Positions 29,070-32,958 of a stretch of 32,958 nucleotides of DNA are shown one piece after another (within the stretch, counting starts at the first letter, position 1; every line of letters begins with the position of its first letter). A model generated the notes under the pieces. The model searched no databases. It saw only the letters and a program-made list of their open reading frames with translations, and was not told the origin of the DNA. Made by a program: the position numbers and the translations under genes. The DNA is from Chara braunii (lineage: Eukaryota > Streptophyta > Charophyceae > Charales > Characeae). Location of the stretch: contig BFEA01000935.1 of assembly GCA_003427395.1 (NCBI GenBank), positions 89,095 to 122,052 on the forward strand. The letters are read 5' to 3'.

Positions 29070-30334
29070 TGTGGTTATTAGAACCTAACTGAATGTCACT
29101 TTGTCCCCAATAAAGAGATATAAATTAGCGGCTGATGGATGGGATTTAACATGAGAAGCTCCCCTGGACTGATAAAACACCCATCAGTTAGCTAATCTTA
29201 CTGAGAAAATCCAACTGCTACAGATCCGTTGGTAAAAGACATTGATTGAAGAGAGATAAGTTTAATTCATAAGCCATGGGTGATATCCCAAGTGTTTAAC
29301 TACTCTCGGGCGATTTCTGGTTGCTTATCGACTGATCCATCGAAGGCAGAAGTAGAATATCTGATTGATCAGACCCAAGTAGGCATACTGCCGACCCAAT
29401 TGAGTGTTGTCCCTTGGTAACACCATGTAGCCTCTTTACCTTTACTTCTAAATGCTTAAGGAAGTTGATTGCCCGAAACGTCCTTCAGCCAAGTCGGTTA
29501 ATATTTACAACGTCTAGGCAGAAGCTTCCCTCAGGCGTCTCCCTCTCATCTCACACTGCGGTATGTTAGAGATCTCGGCTGATAATCTGCTGCATAATCT
29601 TTTGCAACTTGACTGTTGCTGGCGAACTTAGGTCGGCTAGAACCAGATAGAGTCAGGAAAGTTACAACACTGAAGTGCTACTAGATCTGGCTCATACTGT
29701 TGCGACCCAGGAAGTTAAGTCCTGAAAGTACTACCAGACACAATCTGGATACTTGCAATCAAACTCGCGAGTTGTTCCCGTTAAAGGTATTGCTCCGAGC
29801 ACAGTTAGGACTCAAAGCGTACGAATGAGTTTAGGAGTACCACAAATAACCAGCCCAGTTTTATCAAGGCGAGAAGACTAGCAATATACAATCAAGGATC
29901 AACACACTCTGCTGAGTAGATCCACTCTTAACTCCGTTCACTCATGTTCCAACCAGATGTGTTGGACTCAACAATCTCAGCCAGGGTAAAACGAGGAACA
30001 CTTTCGGTACTTTAGACTGACGCAGGTTCAGACTTACATAGCCTAGTCTCACTGGCACGTTTTTCCCAGACTGACACGTGGTCCGTATTGTTGGCCCTCA
30101 GAAGAATTTGTCAACATACAGTGGACAGTCCTTTGGGAATGGCCCACCCGTAAGTGACAAGAGACCTCAACAAGGTTTGTCCACTACTTACGAAACATGA
30201 TACTTTCTGCATAAAGTTCATCTCTCCATTCCCGGGAAGGAAGATCGTCAGCACCCTGTTCCAGCGGCATTCAGTGGCGCGAACCTGATTTTCACTAACC
30301 TAATGTACAAAGTATTATTATTATTGGAGGCACA

Positions 30335-31504
30335 CTTATTGCACGTAGCATGGTCGATAACGGTTCCAGTGGTCAGCACACGAACAGGATAAGCATGAAT
30401 TCAAATAAAATAACACACGGAGAACATCGCAGATTGCGATTCCCCACTCAGAAGATAAACAATCCACCACTCTAATCACCATCAAGAACGAATTTCGCCA
30501 AAAGGTAAGCGATTTGTCTCACGACAGTCTCTCCTCTTCCCATCACAAGTGAGAAAGCGTGTTGATCAGGGTATTCTTAACTTAACGTAAGGCTCAGGGC
30601 CATGTGTTCTGGTCCCGTTAATCAAGAAATGAGAGTTTAGTTAAGACCCCGACAATCTGATTAGGTAGCCAACACATAAGCATTTCACTCAAGCCAACCT
30701 TACATGAGCAATTAAGGGGAAAATGTTGAAGTGGGTGATGATCAGAGGGGGGGAAAAACAGGGGAAGTAAAGGGTAAGACGCAAAATGGCAGGTGCCTTA
30801 TCTATAGTCATTCTCCTTTCTCCCAGGTAAAACGCAGTTAGATATTTGGTTTATCGAGTCTTGGCAACTCTGATCGGCTTCGGCTCCAGATTTGCCACCT
30901 CAGTCAAGAGAGTATGGGGGTCGAATGACTGATGTTGTTCATAAATTCTCACGTGTGATTTTAAACGTGGACTCATTCCATCATGAGTCTTTCTATGTAG
31001 GTACAAGTAACTCTGATCATGACACACTCTTTTTCCCCGAATAGCACAAGAGGTCCAGTTCAAGTAAGTCCTCCCATTTCCTGCACGCAGTTCCGATCAA
31101 GCACATTATCACTCATTAGAATTTGCACGTGTCTTCTTACAGTTTTCCTCCACACTCTACTTCCCTTCGTGCATGGAAGTTGGTCGCGTCATTCTGATCA
31201 CACATGATCCGCACAGAGCATATGAGCTAGTTTTTCTTTCTTATCTGTCCATTATGAAAACCGTAGAGATAGCAACAGGACTACTTCAGCGCTGGAGAGA
31301 GCTTACTCTGGCTATAACAAAAATCCGAGACGAGGAACCCCGACACATGACACATGGCCTCATAAAACCTGGTCTCCCACTTTTGATAGTAGCCGCTCAA
31401 CTTCCTCCGTGCTTTCTAATCGTCTCAGTGAAGCTTCAACACCCCAGTTTAATCGTCATGCCCAATCTTACTTGATGTCAACCTATATCCGCACGGGGGA
31501 TGTC
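30335..31504. other. Region X': internal-type sequence right of the 5' LTR
   Basis: 30335-31138 has no partner in the window. It holds a purine-rich tract on the plus strand at 30744-30778 and one weak minus frame at 30851-31063 that I do not trust. 31141-31217 is the inverted partner of 3629-3704; 31432-31504 matches 3711-3790 directly. No gene is supported. Confidence 0.55.
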
Positions 31505-32865
31505 ACGAAAGGAGAGGAGGAATAAGAAAAAGGAAAACAGGGAATATAACTCCAGTGGCCTCAGTACGCCCTTCTGTTTTCCCCAGATCCCTAGTCCTCT
31601 CGTAACGTGGCTGCAAACCAGCATGGTGGTCCCATAACAGGATGCTAATGGTCACCTCCTTTTCTTGAAAACTCACCTTTGGGCTACCCTTAACGGGTAC
31701 CCATGTCCGATGGCAAGGAGGGGGCTTATGACCTCTCATGGTGGGGGTGATAAGCCTCCGACCGATGCGGCCACGGGTCGCCCCTCTTTTGGGGTCCCAC
31801 TCCGTGGAGCTCAACCGGACAGCTTAACCGCAGGACTACATCCGAAGAGTCGGGCCAGTGTAAACCGCAAACCATTGTTGGGGACCGAGGCTCAGTCCGT
31901 CAGTGTCCCTGCGAAATGACGGTCAGGAAAAGACCTGACAGGACTCAATAACTGTAATAATAATAACATCATTAGGAAAGAAAAGAAAATGGCGCTTCGA
32001 AATCCTCTTCCACCTCCCCCTTTCCAACGATGACCATCGCCACCACGCCTACCGCACAACCCGACGACAAGGGTCTAACGCGCGGTTGATAAGGCCGCAC
32101 GGGTTATGGCTATCACGCCCCTGCACCTGGCCCAGATCGCGACCACCATAACACAACGGTCAATTTAACTACAGACGGCCAGGCTATCAGACGAAAGTTG
32201 CGGTTTCCGAAACCGAGGCGTTGGCCCCACAAAATAACACAAGCCGAAATAAGAACCGAGTCAAACGGTTCAAGTGAATCAGAAAGGTTAAATAATAATA
32301 ATAATAACAGCAATAATAATGATAGTAATAGTAATAATAATAAGGCCGAGAGAGAAAGGGGTTATAGCACCCTTACTACCCCGAACTAACGCAGGAACTC
32401 AGACCTTCGCATAGATTCGACGATTAGTTTTTCCTTTCTTTTCCCATATTTTCTTTTTCCCTCGCTTCTCTTTTCTCGACTCTCTTCATCTTTACAACGA
32501 TACCTGCCCCGTGTGCCTAAGCCATAACCAAACAAGGGGCCTTCGGCGCGCAGCTGAAAAAACTGCGCCAGTCCCTCCACCCTCGCGTCCCAAGGCGAGC
32601 CCAGCGGCTACCACGGCTACAGGTCGGTAGTGCTCTACTATACAGCAGGGCGCCGAGCCTGCGTGGACCAATGGAAAGCCCTGTGGCGCACCCTTTTGCT
32701 GAGGACAGGCACCGACAGGGCCAGTCCATTTCATGGCACCACCCTGGTATTCTCAGCGTTGCTGTGGAGGTTCGGCGACAGACTAAGCCTCTGCACGTCC
32801 GAAGCGTTGGCACCAAACAGGAACTTGGCACACAAAGGAGGGCCGGGACATTGAGCCCTCCGACA
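31505..32865. repeat. Block B3: truncated third copy of block B
   Basis: Matches 5361-6757 of B1 and the equivalent part of B2, minus the MITE. The left edge joins region X' to B at CACGAAAGGAGAGG, skipping the stretch equivalent to 3796-5360 on the left; CACGAAA is shared by both parents of the junction. The right edge breaks off at CCCTCCGACA, before the TATA/ORF unit. Confidence 0.85.
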
Positions 32866-32879
32866 ACGCGCACAGGAGC

Positions 32880-32889
32880 ATGACCTCTC

Positions 32890-32958
<69 letters not shown>
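32880..32958. repeat. (CT)n microsatellite at the window end
   Basis: Nearly pure CT repeats, preceded by a short non-element stretch (ACGCGCACAGGAGCATGA). The left end of the window also has (CT)n. Confidence 0.95.

Larger units (their letters stand above)
26805..30334 (-). repeat. 5' LTR of the large Ty3/Gypsy element (about 3.5 kb)
   Basis: Partner of 90-3598. On the minus strand it begins TGTGCCTCC at 30334 and ends CGTACGCCA at 26805, next to the PBS. It contains the TATA-like site, the X ORF, the 44-bp and palindromic repeats and the Y ORF in the same order as the left LTR. The sequence right of 30334 is internal-type (region X'), not unique flank. Confidence 0.9.

Noticed and set aside
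30744-30778. Purine-rich tract as the missing PPT
   Set aside because: It is on the plus strand and about 400 bases from the LTR edge, so it cannot prime plus-strand synthesis of this minus-strand element.

Overview
The window holds no single-copy host gene that I can recognise. It is a composite of one very large Ty3/Gypsy-type LTR retrotransposon on the minus strand, pieces of a second copy, and two smaller DNA insertions. It is eukaryotic nuclear DNA: LTRs, TATA and Kozak-like signals, microsatellites, a 70-N scaffold gap, and no bacterial gene structure. The primer-binding site fits the 3' end of plant-type tRNA-Asp at 15 of 16 positions, which points to the streptophyte (green plant) lineage. 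A charophyte alga is my best guess from general familiarity, but I could not test it.

Layout in plus coordinates. 1-89 is poly-C/(CT)n/(CG)n flank. 90-3598 is the 3' LTR (about 3.5 kb). 3599-4927 is the 3' part of the internal region, partly inverted. 4928-9645 is block B1, a long, mostly non-coding tract downstream of pol. 9646-12838 is pol copy 1 (integrase, RNase H, end of RT), cut by a 943-bp insertion at 11467-12409 that has a 9-bp target duplication, carries a mitochondrial-type LSU rRNA fragment and contains the N gap. 12839-18330 is block B2, a second copy of B1, with a hAT-like MITE at 14102-14876. 18331-24073 is pol copy 2 and gag (IN, RNase H, RT, protease, Gag when read right to left). 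24074-26784 is a 2.7-kb leader with a tandem family of related ORFs. 26785-26800 is the PBS. 26805-30334 is the 5' LTR. 30335-31504 and 31505-32865 repeat the X and B regions in the same order as on the left. 32880-32958 is (CT)n.

Reading the minus strand, the element runs 5' LTR, PBS, leader ORFs, gag, protease, RT, RNase H, integrase, a large 3' region, 3' LTR. The 4928-12838 block and the 12839-20630 block form a diverged tandem duplication that restarts inside RT. The presence of X and B to the right of the 5' LTR suggests a second element sharing that LTR. Every large frame carries stops, frameshifts or insertions, so the locus is dead.

The most unusual feature is a family of about 150-codon ORFs (called module X here). 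At least four related copies lie in tandem in the leader between PBS and gag, and one more lies inside each LTR. A second small ORF (module Y) also appears once in the leader and once in each LTR. I do not recognise either family.
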